Positions 1 to 9,259 are shown, counted from the stretch's first letter. The stretch: 52,192 nucleotides of DNA from RXOA01 sp964547105 (GCA_964547105.1 CAZJLO010000011.1:1-52192); one strand, 5' to 3'. Notes: generated by a model not told the origin, from the sequence alone. Made by a program: numbers and translations.

Positions 1-194
1 AGCATCAGCTCGGCAACCGCCTCCCAATCTCCATTGCGGATGGGAACCATGTACTCCGCCAGAGAATACGTGAGCATCGAGACTTCCAGATGCATCGACT
101 CCCCCATCTTCGCCGGAGCCATCGCGCAGAGCGTCCGATAGCACAGCGCCGCCCCCTTCGCGCTGCAAGCGACGATCCCGACGCGTTTGGCCAT
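1..194 (-). CDS. Asp/Glu racemase family protein, N-terminal part (runs off the window)
   Basis: Reading leftwards from ATG at 192-194 gives 64 codons that begin MAKRVGIVACSAKGAALCYR and continue open to the window edge. The opening beta strand followed by an ACSAKGAAL turn with an early Cys, and the later LEVSMLTYSLAEYM segment, match the N-terminus of the aspartate/glutamate racemase family. In that family two Cys residues epimerise an amino acid alpha carbon without PLP. Only about a quarter of the protein is present, so the second catalytic Cys cannot be checked and substrate is unknown. A longer overlapping frame over the same bases is Arg/Ser-rich and looks like a shadow. A decayed relative of this broad superfamily lies at 27341-27956. 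Confidence 0.7.
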   Translation of the reverse strand, partial: MAKRVGIVACSAKGAALCYRTLCAMAPAKMGESMHLEVSMLTYSLAEYMVPIRNGDWEAVAELM

Positions 195-247
195 GTTGCC
201 CTTCGAGCCATCCGGCGACGCTCGCGGAGACATTCGCGAGTCCGGAT

Positions 248-1312
248 CTAGAACCAGCCCTTGCGCTTGAAAAACAGCAGCATCCCTCCACCGATCGCGA
301 GCATGATTCCCAGTGCGCCGAAGTAACCGTAGTGCCACTGAAGCTCCGGCATGAACACGAAGTTCATTCCATAGAGCCCGGCAACGAATGACAACGGAAT
401 GAAGATCGTGGCGATGATCGTCAATACCTTCATCACTTCATTCATCCGGTTGCTGATCGTAGACAGGTAGACATCCATCAATCCCGACACCATGTCGCGG
501 AACGTTTCGACGGTGTCGATGATCTGGATCGTGTGATCGTAGACGTCCCGCAGATATGGGAGTGTCGTCGGCTGCAGGAGGGGGCTGGCATCCCGTTGGA
601 GCGTTCCCAACACCTCCCGCAGCGGCCACACGGACTTGCGCATGAACAGCAGCTCGCGCTTAAGGTGGCGGATTGCATCGAGATCCTCACGGCGAGGATC
701 TTCGGTCATCTCCTCACTGAGCGATTCAATGCGGTCACCGAGGATTTCGAGGATCGAGAAGTAGTGATCGACAATTGCATCGACAAGCACATAGGCAAGG
801 TAGTCGGCGCCCGCCTTGCGAATCCGTCCGCGACTTGCTTGTAGGCGCTCGCGAACCGGATCGAACACGTCGCCTTCCCGCTCCTGGAACGAGACAACCC
901 ACGTCGATCCAACGGCGATGGAGACTTGTTCATCGATAACCTGCTGTGCCTGTTCGTCCCAGCGGAGCATGCGGAGAACGATGAACAGATGATTTTCGTA
1001 GTCGTCGGCCTTGGGGCGCTGTCCGGTGTGGGCGATGTCCTCGACAGCGAGGGGATGGAGGGCAAATCGGTTTCCAATCGCCTGGATCAGGTCGACATCG
1101 TGGACCCCGTCGACGTTGATCCACGCCGCGATCCCCGGATCGAGCTCCCGGCAACACTCATCAATCGATGCCTCCTCCTTGCGAACGAGGTCATCTTCGT
1201 TGTAGGTGAACATCGAGATCGTGACCGGGGCTTCCGTGGGCGTTCCGATGTAGATTGGCGTCCCCGGGATTTCACCGGTTTTTGGGGAACTCTTGTGGAC
1301 GAATCGGGCCAT
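248..1312 (-). CDS. corA: CorA-family magnesium/cobalt transporter
   Basis: This is a 354-residue protein when started at ATG 1310-1312, where the product begins MARFVHKSSPKTG, as CorA proteins of the Thermotoga type do. A GAGGTGGGAC ribosome site sits just upstream. A start 26 codons earlier lacks that match. The family signature YGMNF lies near the C-terminus between two membrane helices (IIATIFIPLSFVAGL and the final LGIMLAIGGGMLLFF), and the protein ends in a basic KRKGWF tail. The large soluble N-terminal domain forms the cytosolic funnel of a homopentamer that imports Mg2+ and some Co2+ or Ni2+. It appears monocistronic. Family assignment is firm; ion preference is not visible. Confidence 0.93.
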   Translation of the reverse strand: MARFVHKSSPKTGEIPGTPIYIGTPTEAPVTISMFTYNEDDLVRKEEASIDECCRELDPGIAAWINVDGVHDVDLIQAIGNRFALHPLAVEDIAHTGQRPKADDYENHLFIVLRMLRWDEQAQQVIDEQVSIAVGSTWVVSFQEREGDVFDPVRERLQASRGRIRKAGADYLAYVLVDAIVDHYFSILEILGDRIESLSEEMTEDPRREDLDAIRHLKRELLFMRKSVWPLREVLGTLQRDASPLLQPTTLPYLRDVYDHTIQIIDTVETFRDMVSGLMDVYLSTISNRMNEVMKVLTIIATIFIPLSFVAGLYGMNFVFMPELQWHYGYFGALGIMLAIGGGMLLFFKRKGWF

Positions 1313-1328
1313 GTCCCACCTCGAACGC

Positions 1329-1357
1329 ACTGTAGCAAACTCTCCCCCACCAGGCAA
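1329..1357 (-). promoter_or_regulatory. Candidate sigma70 promoter of corA
   Basis: On the minus strand TTGCCT (1352-1357) is followed after 17 bp by TACAGT (1329-1334). A TG dinucleotide one base before the -10 makes it an extended -10 element. The expected transcript start falls only about ten bases before the corA start codon, leaving just enough room for the ribosome site. No experimental support. Confidence 0.4.
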
Positions 1358-1983
1358 TTCCACCCATCCCTCCAAAGCAGCGCGGAGCACCGCGAACAGC
1401 GCTCTCCCGGTCGCCTGTGTCGTCGATCAGAATGAGAGAGCTGCTCTGTAGCGGCTCACGGGAGAGCCCGGATAGCGTAGGTGATTGCTTCTCGATTGAG
1501 ATTCGTGTGGCACACCAGCTCCTGCGAAGCAAGGGCTGTGTCCTCCCGGTAGTATTTGGTGCCACCAGATGCAGATCTGTTAGAGGCTAGCGCCATTTTC
1601 GAGGTGGAGAGCCGTGGCATGGGCATCAAAGACTTCCTACTCCGAGGGGATGCCTGGAATCGGCATCCTCCCTCCATCTGCAGCTCAATTAACTGCCTGA
1701 GGCCGGAAAAGGGCTTGCCTACTCCGGCTTCCCCGAATCCGGGGGTGAGACTACACTGAGAGAAGCTCAGGGCTTTCGAGGTGCCTGTTTTCTCCTGCTT
1801 CTTCTTGACGTCTTTCGCCTTCTTGGCGTCCTTCTAGCTGTTCTTCTTGTCCCTATCCTTCTTCGGGGCTGGCTTCCGTGTGGAAGGCTCCGATCGCCCA
1901 CCGTGCGCCGGGCGGTTCTGCAGTATCATGATTCACCGTGATTCCGCAGTCCGTCCTGTGGGATAGCTTGGGGGAGGCAGCTT
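1358..1983. other. Stretch without a supportable gene; decayed lysine-rich frame
   Basis: No intact gene is visible. On the minus strand around 1775-1875 a frame reads as Lys/Ala/Asp-rich residues interrupted by a TAG stop, then stays open to about 1456 through sequence with no recognisable domain. It could be the remnant of a gene with a basic low-complexity region. The Shine-Dalgarno of the next plus-strand gene lies at the right edge. Confidence 0.35.
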
Positions 1984-2673
1984 ATGGGAACTGTGGGCGT
2001 GGTCATCCTTCTTGGCGTGTTGCTGATCGTGTCCCTTGGGGGCCTCTTGTGGCTCCTCTTCAGAAGAAAAGCGGGCTCCAAGATCTCAATCCATTCAAGC
2101 ATCCAGCACATGCGATCCATCGGTCATCTCTCTGTGTTCAAGGTGATCACGAAAGAGATCGTCACGCAGATGGATCACACATGGGGGGAGTTCGGGACGA
2201 AATACCTGAGCTGGGTCCTGTCCGGCAAGAAGATGGCAATGATCTTTGAGTTCGAGATTGACTTCCGATATGACCTCCGCCGATCGGAGTTCCGCATCGA
2301 GGCGACCTCAGAAGGCGGTTTCGCCATCATGATGCCGCCATGCTTCCACGAAGCGCACATCCGCGACATTCGCTTCTACGACGAGCAAAAATCCCGCTTC
2401 CTTCCCTGGCTGTTGCCCGACCTTGTCTCCGGCTTCGTTGGCGGACGATTCACGGAGGCCGACAAGAACGGGCTTGTTGAGGCGGCCAAACACCACGCCG
2501 AAGAGCAGGCCGTTATGTTGATCGAGAGCCTCCAATCGGAGGTTCAGAATTCGGCCAAGGCAACGCTGACATCCATCAGCAAAGCGCTGGGTGCGGACAA
2601 TGTCACGTTTGAATTTGCCTCCCAGGATCATCCCAGCGTTCGTGTCGACATGGCCGATGAATTGCAGGACTGA
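1984..2673 (+). CDS. Membrane-anchored DUF4230-like protein
   Basis: A 229-residue protein with a good ribosome site (GGGGGAGGCAG) just before the ATG. Residues 4-26 form one strong transmembrane helix (VVILLGVLLIVSLGGLLWLLF) followed by RRK, so the rest is probably on the outer side of the membrane or anchored to it. Residues about 40-200 alternate strands and helices, include a section on FEFEIDFRYDL, and resemble the DUF4230 family of single-helix anchored proteins of unknown function. The family match is from overall pattern, not a diagnostic motif. No operon partner is apparent; the next 430 bases are empty. Confidence 0.55.
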   Translation: MGTVGVVILLGVLLIVSLGGLLWLLFRRKAGSKISIHSSIQHMRSIGHLSVFKVITKEIVTQMDHTWGEFGTKYLSWVLSGKKMAMIFEFEIDFRYDLRRSEFRIEATSEGGFAIMMPPCFHEAHIRDIRFYDEQKSRFLPWLLPDLVSGFVGGRFTEADKNGLVEAAKHHAEEQAVMLIESLQSEVQNSAKATLTSISKALGADNVTFEFASQDHPSVRVDMADELQD

Positions 2674-3100
2674 ATGCCGCCGGCCCAACGATTCACGTTG
2701 GCGGTCGCCGCCCCGGTCATGCGTCACTCCCGATATCGGTGTTCGGCCACAGATTGTGCGGGTTGCGAGTCCGTACCGCTCTGCGAATTCAGCCTGTCAT
2801 TGCCAGGGCTGGCGGCCACGACATCATCCGGCGCTTCGGCGGCGAGCCTGCCTCCCCCAACCGCTTGACCATGGATGGAGCGGTGCCACTGGATCTTCCC
2901 CACAACGTCCGCGCAGCTGGGTTCTCTGCGTCACGTCACGAGCCTGCGAAGCCAATGCGTAGTTCGCCTGGGCGCGCCTTGATCGACCGGATCCACCGAA
3001 ACCCCGGATCCGGCTCCGCTCGATCATGACCGCCATTTGCTGTCGCTTCACTTGCCCTTCATCCCGCAGGCCTTCCACCCGCCGCTGTCCGCTTGCGGAA
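2674..3100. other. Intergenic stretch between convergent genes
   Basis: About 430 bases lie between the DUF4230-like gene and the end of the SDR gene. Open frames here are short, Arg/Pro-rich and without ribosome sites, and none matches a family I recognise. No clear terminator with a T-tract was found. Confidence 0.4.
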
Positions 3101-4024
3101 TCAGAGATCGCTTCTCGCCGCCAGGCGCTTGTCGAGCAGTGCGACCAGCGCGTCGCGGCTGTAATCGTGAACAGGGTTGTCGTTTTCATCGAGCAACTTG
3201 TCGACGAGCGCACACATCACGCGGTCGCCCTCCCATTTCGTGCCCACCAGATACCGTAGCCTTGGACAATCGGAGAACAGCGCATGATAGACAGCTACGG
3301 CAACGATCTCGGGCGAAGACGGCTTCCTGTGGGTCTCCGACTCGCCCGCTTCGGAAGGCTCCGGCGGCTCCGTCGTCAGCGCCCGGATAAGCTGCTCTGC
3401 CTCGTCGACAAACGGTGGTTTGGCCCGCCGGATCCGTTCAAGCGTCCCTGGCAGACACGCGGCGCCGATGCCGGAAGCGATGCCGCCGGGCTGGACGATC
3501 GACACAGAGACTCCGTAAGGCCGTAATTCGTGATGAAGCGTCTCGCTATACGATTCCAACGCATGTTTCGTCATGGTGTACGGCCCAAAGTACGGCTTGG
3601 ACAGCATCCCCCCCTGCGACCCGATATTCACCACCCTCCCGCCCGAGGCCACCAGCAGGGGCAAGAACGCGTTTGTCATCCGGTGCGGACCGAACACGTT
3701 CACATCGAAGATGTGGGACAGGTCGGCATCACTCCATGTGCTGAGCATCCCCAGTTCGCCAATTCCCGCGTTGTTCACCAGACCGTACAGGCCCAGCCCA
3801 CGTTCGACGACTTGCTCGACGGCGCTGTGGATCTGATCTGTGTCGGTCACGTCGACAAGCAATGGGACGACACCCTCGATTTCCGCCAGCACATGCGCCT
3901 GCGCCTGCTTGCGCACCGTCCCGTACACCACGTGGCCCCGCGCGGCAAGGTGCCGCGTGATGCAGTTTCCGATGCCGCCGCCTGCGCCCGTGACCAATAC
4001 CGGCTTTCCGTCCGACCGTTCCAT
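3101..4024 (-). CDS. Short-chain dehydrogenase/reductase (SDR)
   Basis: A 307-residue protein starting at ATG 4022-4024, preceded by GGGAGGAGCG. Longer in-frame starts add a non-homologous Arg-rich extension. The Rossmann fold shows the TGAGGGIG dinucleotide loop at residues 10-17, an NNAG motif (GLVNNAGIG), a Ser of the catalytic set in IGSQGG, and YTMTK, which supplies the catalytic Tyr and Lys. The family uses NAD(P)(H) to oxidise or reduce alcohols and ketones. The C-terminus is about 50 residues longer than in classical 250-residue SDRs. The substrate cannot be deduced and the gene stands alone. Confidence 0.88.
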   Translation of the reverse strand: MERSDGKPVLVTGAGGGIGNCITRHLAARGHVVYGTVRKQAQAHVLAEIEGVVPLLVDVTDTDQIHSAVEQVVERGLGLYGLVNNAGIGELGMLSTWSDADLSHIFDVNVFGPHRMTNAFLPLLVASGGRVVNIGSQGGMLSKPYFGPYTMTKHALESYSETLHHELRPYGVSVSIVQPGGIASGIGAACLPGTLERIRRAKPPFVDEAEQLIRALTTEPPEPSEAGESETHRKPSSPEIVAVAVYHALFSDCPRLRYLVGTKWEGDRVMCALVDKLLDENDNPVHDYSRDALVALLDKRLAARSDL

Positions 4025-4239
4025 CGCTCCTCCCATCTTGATCATCACACCAACAGGTTCCCGTTTCTTCGAGGTATCTCGGTGGCGAACCGCGTGCAAA
4101 TCCGTTCCGCCGAATCCCCGACTTGTCTGTGGCCGTCTCACGGCGCTCAGGTTCAAACGCCCGTCGGTGCGCCGACTGCACCGACCCACGAGCGCAGCGT
4201 GTCCGTGGAGACAAGGCAACATGAGAGGCAGTCCGACTA

Positions 4240-4569
4240 TCATCTCGCCACGATTTCTCGATCAACAGCCGCGTTCCGTGCGGCGGACCTTGCTCGGTGA
4301 GGGATCAGGGATGATCTGCGGACCCAGGCGTCGCGCCCCAGCAACCGCTCCATCTCCTTGATCCGCTTCTCGTAGGTGGCCAATGTCTTATCTTTGCCAA
4401 ATACGGCCGGACCATTCTCGAGGAGCTCCCGCTTCCAGCGGGCTACCATTACTGGGGGCAGATCGTGGGCTCGGGCGATCTCCACAGCATCTCGATCCCC
4501 CTTCAGCGCCTCGAGTACCACCTCAAACTGGAATCGCGGCGAATAGCGCTTTCCTTTGCTGCCCAACAC
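4240..4569 (-). pseudogene. IS3-family transposase OrfA, truncated
   Basis: Translation from GTG 4567-4569, after a GAGAGGAAGAGG ribosome site, gives KRYSPRFQFEVVLEALKGD, the helix-turn-helix start typical of IS3/IS911 OrfA. It continues into RWKRELLENG and the leucine-zipper-like KRIKEMERLLGR. After that point the family sequence stops and the remaining 30 residues are unrelated. No OrfB with a DDE domain follows, so the element is a remnant. Confidence 0.75.
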
Positions 4570-4995
4570 AATCGCCTCTTCCTCTCCCGAGGCGATCCTA
4601 CCATTTCAGCCTCTCAGACTTAGCACCCCAGGTGGTAGAGCCTTTCAACCGCACCTCCAGGCCCATCCTCTTTGCATCGTGAGGATCTCCATCCCTGAAG
4701 ATGCGCCCACGAAAACACGATAGCAGTATGTCCCCTATGACTGGCGCCTCACGAGCAAACTGCCGAAAACCGCTCAGCCAGTAGCTCAGACGACAGCTTC
4801 TCACGAGTTGAGATCTTCGCCCGCGCTCTCAGATCTGCGTATTGCTGATCGCAAAGCACCACGCGTCCTGTCGATCCAGAACGTGCGCTAGCATGTCGAG
4901 TTTCACGGTAGTGTTTGCAGGTTGAGGGTTGGGGGAAGAAAAAAGAGGGTCACCAGAGCAGAATCTCCGGGTAGCTCTGAAACAACCTGGGAGGA
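4570..4995. other. Intergenic stretch between two insertion-sequence remnants
   Basis: About 425 bases between the IS3 and IS481 remnants. The only sizeable frame, minus strand 4598-4804 (68 residues), has no recognisable domain and no convincing ribosome site. The bases may be mobile-element debris. Confidence 0.35.
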
Positions 4996-5475
4996 ATGTC
5001 GATGAGCCTCGAAGACAACGTACAGCGTACACGATTGCGTGTTCTGCAACGAGCCAAGGAACTGCGGAATGTTAGCGCTGCCTGCCGAGAGGCAGGGATC
5101 TCACGGACGCTGTTCTACCGTTGGAAGAAGCGATTCACCTGCTACGGGATCGATGGGCTACATCCGCGCCGAACTGCTAAACGTCCGGGAAGACGCATCC
5201 AGCTGAACTCTACGAAAGACCGGAAGATCGTGGCGAAGACACTGGAATGGCGTTCCTCAGAGACCTTGGCCGTGAGATGCATGGACGAGCGCGTTCGTGG
5301 AGCGACTGTAGGGGACTATCCTTCATGAGCACTGAAGAATCGTATTCCATTGACGCTACTTCCGGCGGCGGCACCAGCTCCAATCCTCGCTTGCCTCCTT
5401 GATCGAGCTCTACAACAACAAGAGACCTCACCAAGGTTACCGAACCTAGGGGCGCACCTTCGAACTGAACTCGCA
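4996..5475 (+). pseudogene. IS481-family transposase with a large internal deletion
   Basis: From 4996 or 5002 (GGGAGGA ribosome site) the product starts SLEDNVQRTRLRVLQRAKEL and carries the N-terminal helix-turn-helix (GISRTLFYRWKKRF). It continues in family to about residue 80 and then jumps. From about 5283 another frame reads AFVERL, stop, GTILHEH, then SSLASLIELYNNKRPHQGYR at about 5385-5450, which is the C-terminal end of the same family's DDE domain. Most of the catalytic core is missing and at least three stops interrupt the rest. It cannot be active. A second decayed member lies at 46415-46971. Confidence 0.82.
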
Positions 5476-5543
5476 TCATCGCTTCTTTCTCGACCGAACC
5501 CTCACAGGACCATCCACCGGGGAGGCTCTGCGTGAGCGACGCA

Positions 5544-6362
5544 TCATCCGCCAGGATTCGGAATCAGCACCACTTCGAACGGGATGTACGAGTTTCCGCT
5601 GTTGCGGATCCTCTCGGGAAAGGGCTCGGTGAACCGCAGATTCGATTCTGTCTCCCCGATCACGAACAGATGACCGAGGAGTCTCGAATCATCCGGATCG
5701 AACGACAGGCCGGTTCTCCCGTAGTAGGCCGCGCCATCTTCGTCCGTGCCCAGCTCTCGTTCGAGAAACTCGGACAATGCCGGCTGGTTAGGAAGAACGT
5801 ACACCAGGTCGCCCACCGAGAAGTCTTCGCGATCGAAGGCACCCTCTGTCAGCGACAGCTGCTCCGAGTAGCGAAACCCCAGCACACCCACTTTCCCGGG
5901 TCCGGGGATGACGCAGATGTCGAACGGGATGTACGAATTCGATCTGTTGCGGATCTCCTCGGGAAAGGGCTCCGTGAATCGCAAGCTCGGTTCGATCTCG
6001 CCAATCACGAATACATGACCGAGGAGTTTCGGATCGTCCGGATCGAACGACAGACCAGTCCTCCCATAGTACGCAGCGCCGTCGTCGTCCGTGCCCAGCT
6101 CTCGCTCCAGAAACTCGTACAGCGTCGGCTGATCGGGCGGGACATACACCAGGTCGCCTACAGCGAGATCTCCGGGCGAGAATCCACTCGCAGTCATCGA
6201 CAATCGATCCATATACCGGAACTGAAGAACCCCCGTGCCGACGTCGATACAAAGATCGCTCAAGGCAGCGGCTCCCGCACTCACGTCCTCCGCCCCGGTG
6301 ACGCCGATCCCCAAACATCCCACGAGCATAAGCACCGCACAGTATCCCTGCAGCATGTGCAT
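5544..6362 (-). CDS. Exported protein of two near-identical 112-residue repeats
   Basis: Start chosen at ATG 6360-6362, preceded by GGGAGGATGTC; upstream in-frame codons lack a ribosome site. The 272-residue product opens with a hydrophobic segment (GYCAVLMLVGCLGIGVTGA). LVGC could be a lipobox, although the segment lacks a basic N-terminus. The mature part is two tandem repeats, residues about 46-158 and 159-270. Each contains a VGDLVYV strand, an EFLERELGTD helix, AAYYGRTGLSFDPDD, LLGH, FVIGE and RFTEPFPE. The block AAYYGRTGLSFDPDD is identical in both copies, which implies a recent internal duplication. No known domain is recognised. It probably acts in the periplasm or at the cell surface; function unknown. 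Confidence 0.72.
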   Translation of the reverse strand: MHMLQGYCAVLMLVGCLGIGVTGAEDVSAGAAALSDLCIDVGTGVLQFRYMDRLSMTASGFSPGDLAVGDLVYVPPDQPTLYEFLERELGTDDDGAAYYGRTGLSFDPDDPKLLGHVFVIGEIEPSLRFTEPFPEEIRNRSNSYIPFDICVIPGPGKVGVLGFRYSEQLSLTEGAFDREDFSVGDLVYVLPNQPALSEFLERELGTDEDGAAYYGRTGLSFDPDDSRLLGHLFVIGETESNLRFTEPFPERIRNSGNSYIPFEVVLIPNPGG

Positions 6363-6476
6363 GACATCCTCCCGTTGCTGCCAAGTCTGTGCAAGACTAC
6401 CTCGTTTCTCATCAGGTGTCGAATGTCGCGCCCCGGATGAGCCGCATCTGCCAGCGTCCCATCCCATAGGGTGAGG

Positions 6477-6845
6477 TCATTCCGTCTTGATCCACAGCAG
6501 GTGCCCGGTGACGCCGGCGGCGACCGCCGCCAGCAGGAGCCTCTCCCACCACATGCCAACAATGAGCGTTGCCGACAGACCGATGACGATCCACAACAAG
6601 GCAAGCGTGACTGTCTTGTGGCGCCGCGTCATACTGCGCCGCTCGACGTATCGGCGAAGGTACCCACCGAATAAGGGATTGCCGAGCAGCCACGTGTGAA
6701 GTCCTCGCGAGCTGCGGGAGTAGAAGAACACGGCCAACAGAAGAAACGGGGTCGTCGGCAGCAGCGGGATGAACACCCCGACGAGCCCCAGCACGGTCGC
6801 AATCGTGCCGGCCACGACGAGCAGTAGCCTGGCAGATCGCCTCAT
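6477..6845 (-). CDS. DUF454 (YbaN-type) inner membrane protein
   Basis: A 122-residue protein from ATG 6843-6845, the start that fits the family; a 16-codon upstream extension is Arg-rich and not conserved. The signature is clear: a first helix ending GVFIPLLPTTPFLLLA, then FFYSRSS, LHTWLLGNPLFGGYL and two further helices. The family (YbaN, DUF454) consists of small inner-membrane proteins of unknown function. The gene lies between the repeat protein and the catalase on the same strand, with gaps that argue against tight coupling. Confidence 0.85.
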   Translation of the reverse strand: MRRSARLLLVVAGTIATVLGLVGVFIPLLPTTPFLLLAVFFYSRSSRGLHTWLLGNPLFGGYLRRYVERRSMTRRHKTVTLALLWIVIGLSATLIVGMWWERLLLAAVAAGVTGHLLWIKTE

Positions 6846-6934
6846 CTCACATCCAAATCGCCGTCGATCCCGGGGAAGCGGCCCCTCGGCCATCGCCCGC
6901 GCTTCGTCCCGATCCCGGTCCCGATCTCGCCAAG

Positions 6935-8386
6935 TCAGCCACGGCCCAATCCAAGTCCTCGTTCCACGCCTTCACCATAGGCTGCGTCCGCGCGACGGAA
7001 ATGCTCGACCATCTTCTTCTGAATCTCGTCCGGCACCTTCTTCAGGCTTCGGACGATGTTCTCGACGAGCCGTTGCCGTTCGGCAGGCGGCATCAGCCGA
7101 TACAGGTTCCCGGGCTGGATGTAGTCATCATCGACACCCCGCTTCTGCTCGTAGAGGCTGGCGTCACCGGAGGTCTTGAGCGGCGGCTCACGGTAAGCGG
7201 GATCAGCCTGCGGACCGCCAAAGCTGTTCGGTTCGTAATTCGGGGACCCGCCACCGTTGTCATCGAACCGCATCCGGCCGTCCCGCTGGTAGTTGCTCAC
7301 ATGCGCAGCGTGGGGGCAATTGATCGGCAATCGTTCGAAATTTGCGCCAAGGCGATACCGGTGCGCGTCCGCATAGGCGAACAACCGTGCTTGGAGCATC
7401 TTGCACGGCGAGAGTGAGATACCGGGGGGAACATTAGCCGGAGAGAACGCCGCTTGCTCGACGTCGGCGAAGTAGTTCCCCGGGTTTCGATTGAGTTCGA
7501 GCACCCCGACCTCGTTCAACGGATAATCGGCGTGAGGCCAGACCTTGGTCAGGTCGAACGGGTTCCAGCGATACGTCTCCGCCTCTGCTTCAGGCATGAT
7601 CTGCACATAGAGCGTCCACCTAGGGAACGCGCCGCTTGCGATTGCATCGAACAACTGGTGGGTGTGGTAGTCCGGGTCGATTCCCGCCAGCCGGTCGGCT
7701 TCCGCCTGCATCAGACAATCGATTCCCTGTTGCGTCTTGAAGTGGAACTTGACCCAGAATCGCTCGTCGTTCGCGTTGATCAAGCTGTAGGTGTGGCTGC
7801 CGTAGCCGTTCATGGTTGGAATTGCGGCGGGAATGCCGCGATCCGAGAACAGAATTGTCACCTGATGGAGAGATTCGGGGACCTGTGACCAGAAATCCCA
7901 CTGCGGCGTGTCCGCCTTGACGTTAGTTCGGGGGTCGCGCTTCTGGGTGTGGATGAAGTCGGGAAATTTGATGGCGTCTCGAATGAAAAACACCGGCGTG
8001 TTGTTGCCGACCATGTCCCAGTTGCCTTCTTCGGTATAGAACTTGAGGGCAAAACCGCGGACATCGCGGACCGTGTCCGCTGAGCCCTTCTCTCCGGCCA
8101 CCGTTGAGAACCGTCCGGCCACCTCGGTTTGCTTGCCGACACGGGAGAAGATCCGTGCTTTCGTGTAATCCGTGATATCGTGGGTGACGGTGAAGGTCCC
8201 AAACGCACCGGCCGCCTTGGCGTGCACGACCCGCTCGGGGATTCGTTCCCGGTTGAAGTGAGCCAACTTACTCAGCAAATGATGATCCTGCAGCAACGTC
8301 GGCCCGCGCTCTCCCGCAGTCAACGATGTCTGATTGTCTTCGATTGGGATTCCGGCCTCACTGGTTAGCTTGTTCGACTCCGCCAT
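6935..8386 (-). CDS. katA: Monofunctional haem catalase
   Basis: A 483-residue small-subunit catalase, starting at ATG 8384-8386 behind a strong GGAGGAGGCA site. Catalytic His lies in RVVHAKAAGAFGTF, the distal Asn in VGNNTPVFFIRD, and the proximal haem-ligand Tyr in ARLFAYADAHRYRLG. The core also has FWSQVPESLHQVT and NPFDLTKVWPH. Length and lack of a C-terminal flavodoxin-like domain place it with the small-subunit enzymes. It converts hydrogen peroxide to water and oxygen in the cytoplasm. Its presence near anaerobic-type oxidoreductases suggests the host meets oxygen at times. Confidence 0.96.
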   Translation of the reverse strand: MAESNKLTSEAGIPIEDNQTSLTAGERGPTLLQDHHLLSKLAHFNRERIPERVVHAKAAGAFGTFTVTHDITDYTKARIFSRVGKQTEVAGRFSTVAGEKGSADTVRDVRGFALKFYTEEGNWDMVGNNTPVFFIRDAIKFPDFIHTQKRDPRTNVKADTPQWDFWSQVPESLHQVTILFSDRGIPAAIPTMNGYGSHTYSLINANDERFWVKFHFKTQQGIDCLMQAEADRLAGIDPDYHTHQLFDAIASGAFPRWTLYVQIMPEAEAETYRWNPFDLTKVWPHADYPLNEVGVLELNRNPGNYFADVEQAAFSPANVPPGISLSPCKMLQARLFAYADAHRYRLGANFERLPINCPHAAHVSNYQRDGRMRFDDNGGGSPNYEPNSFGGPQADPAYREPPLKTSGDASLYEQKRGVDDDYIQPGNLYRLMPPAERQRLVENIVRSLKKVPDEIQKKMVEHFRRADAAYGEGVERGLGLGRG

Positions 8387-8659
8387 TGCCTCCTCCTTCC
8401 CTGCGATCTGCCACACACATGCTTGTGCGGTTGTCTTCTCCGCTACCTGATCCGTAGATCATTCCAGCGGCTTTGCCGACCACGGCAGTGCCGCAACACC
8501 GTCGCCGTGCTTCTCGCGACACTCGATGATCTCTAGAATAGCAGAATGGAGGCAACTGAAAGCGATGCAACTCCAACCCCGCTGTCGGCTTCAAGCACGC
8601 CTCGTGAGGCATGGATCCTCACCCGATACGCACGAAAACCGATTATGGGAGGTCATCTC

Positions 8660-9259
8660 GTGAAACACATGGTGATGCTGGCGATTCTGGTTATCTGCGC
8701 CGCCTCGGCGAGCGTGAGCGCAGTTCAGGGGACCGGCCTCGGATTCGAAATTGGCGCCGGGGTGGCCGGCAGCCTATCGTACTTCGAACTGGGATTGATC
8801 CTGCCCAAGATCAACGACACGGTGTTCGTCGACATCAAGCTGCGATGGATGAGCTCGATCACTTGGGTCACCTTCGTCAATATGGAGACCTCCGAGACGG
8901 TGTCGTTCCATCCGGTCGTCATCGGAGCAGTCGTCAGTGTCGGGACCGTCAGCCCGCTTGTCAACGATGAGCTTCGGGTCTACGGAGGAAGTGACTTTCT
9001 TCTCGGCTATTCGTTCACTCCCTACGATAGCGCCATCTATGGCGTCGGCAATCTGATCCCCCCCAACCTCACGTTCGGCGTCTGGGGCCACTTCGGATTT
9101 GACTACTTCCTCTCCGAAACATCGTCGATCTACGTTCAGTCCGGCGGGGGATTCAAGACCCTCCTTTTGGTTGAAGACAAGCTCGATCCCTACGCCATTG
9201 CCAGCAGTTGGATCGGTAGCGGGTTCAACATTCAGATGGGATCGAGGTTCCAGTGGTAG
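8660..9259 (+). CDS. Exported, possibly barrel-forming small protein
   Basis: GTG 8660 is preferred because GGGAGG ends eight bases upstream; an ATG at 8645 is also in frame. The 199-residue product has a signal peptide (HMVMLAILVICAASASVSA) and a mature part rich in Gly and alternating hydrophobic strands. Examples are FEIGAGVAG, FVDIKLRWMSS, YGGSDFLLGYSF and FGVWGHFGFDYFL. It ends NIQMGSRFQW, an aromatic C-terminus as seen in outer-membrane beta-barrels. No named family was recognised. A porin-like or lipid-binding barrel is an inference from the pattern alone. Confidence 0.6.
   Translation: MKHMVMLAILVICAASASVSAVQGTGLGFEIGAGVAGSLSYFELGLILPKINDTVFVDIKLRWMSSITWVTFVNMETSETVSFHPVVIGAVVSVGTVSPLVNDELRVYGGSDFLLGYSFTPYDSAIYGVGNLIPPNLTFGVWGHFGFDYFLSETSSIYVQSGGGFKTLLLVEDKLDPYAIASSWIGSGFNIQMGSRFQW

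Noticed and set aside
5532..6440. Plus-strand frame of 302 codons opposite the repeat protein
   Set aside because: The minus strand has a signal peptide, a ribosome site and clean protein repeats; the plus frame simply mirrors the DNA repeat.
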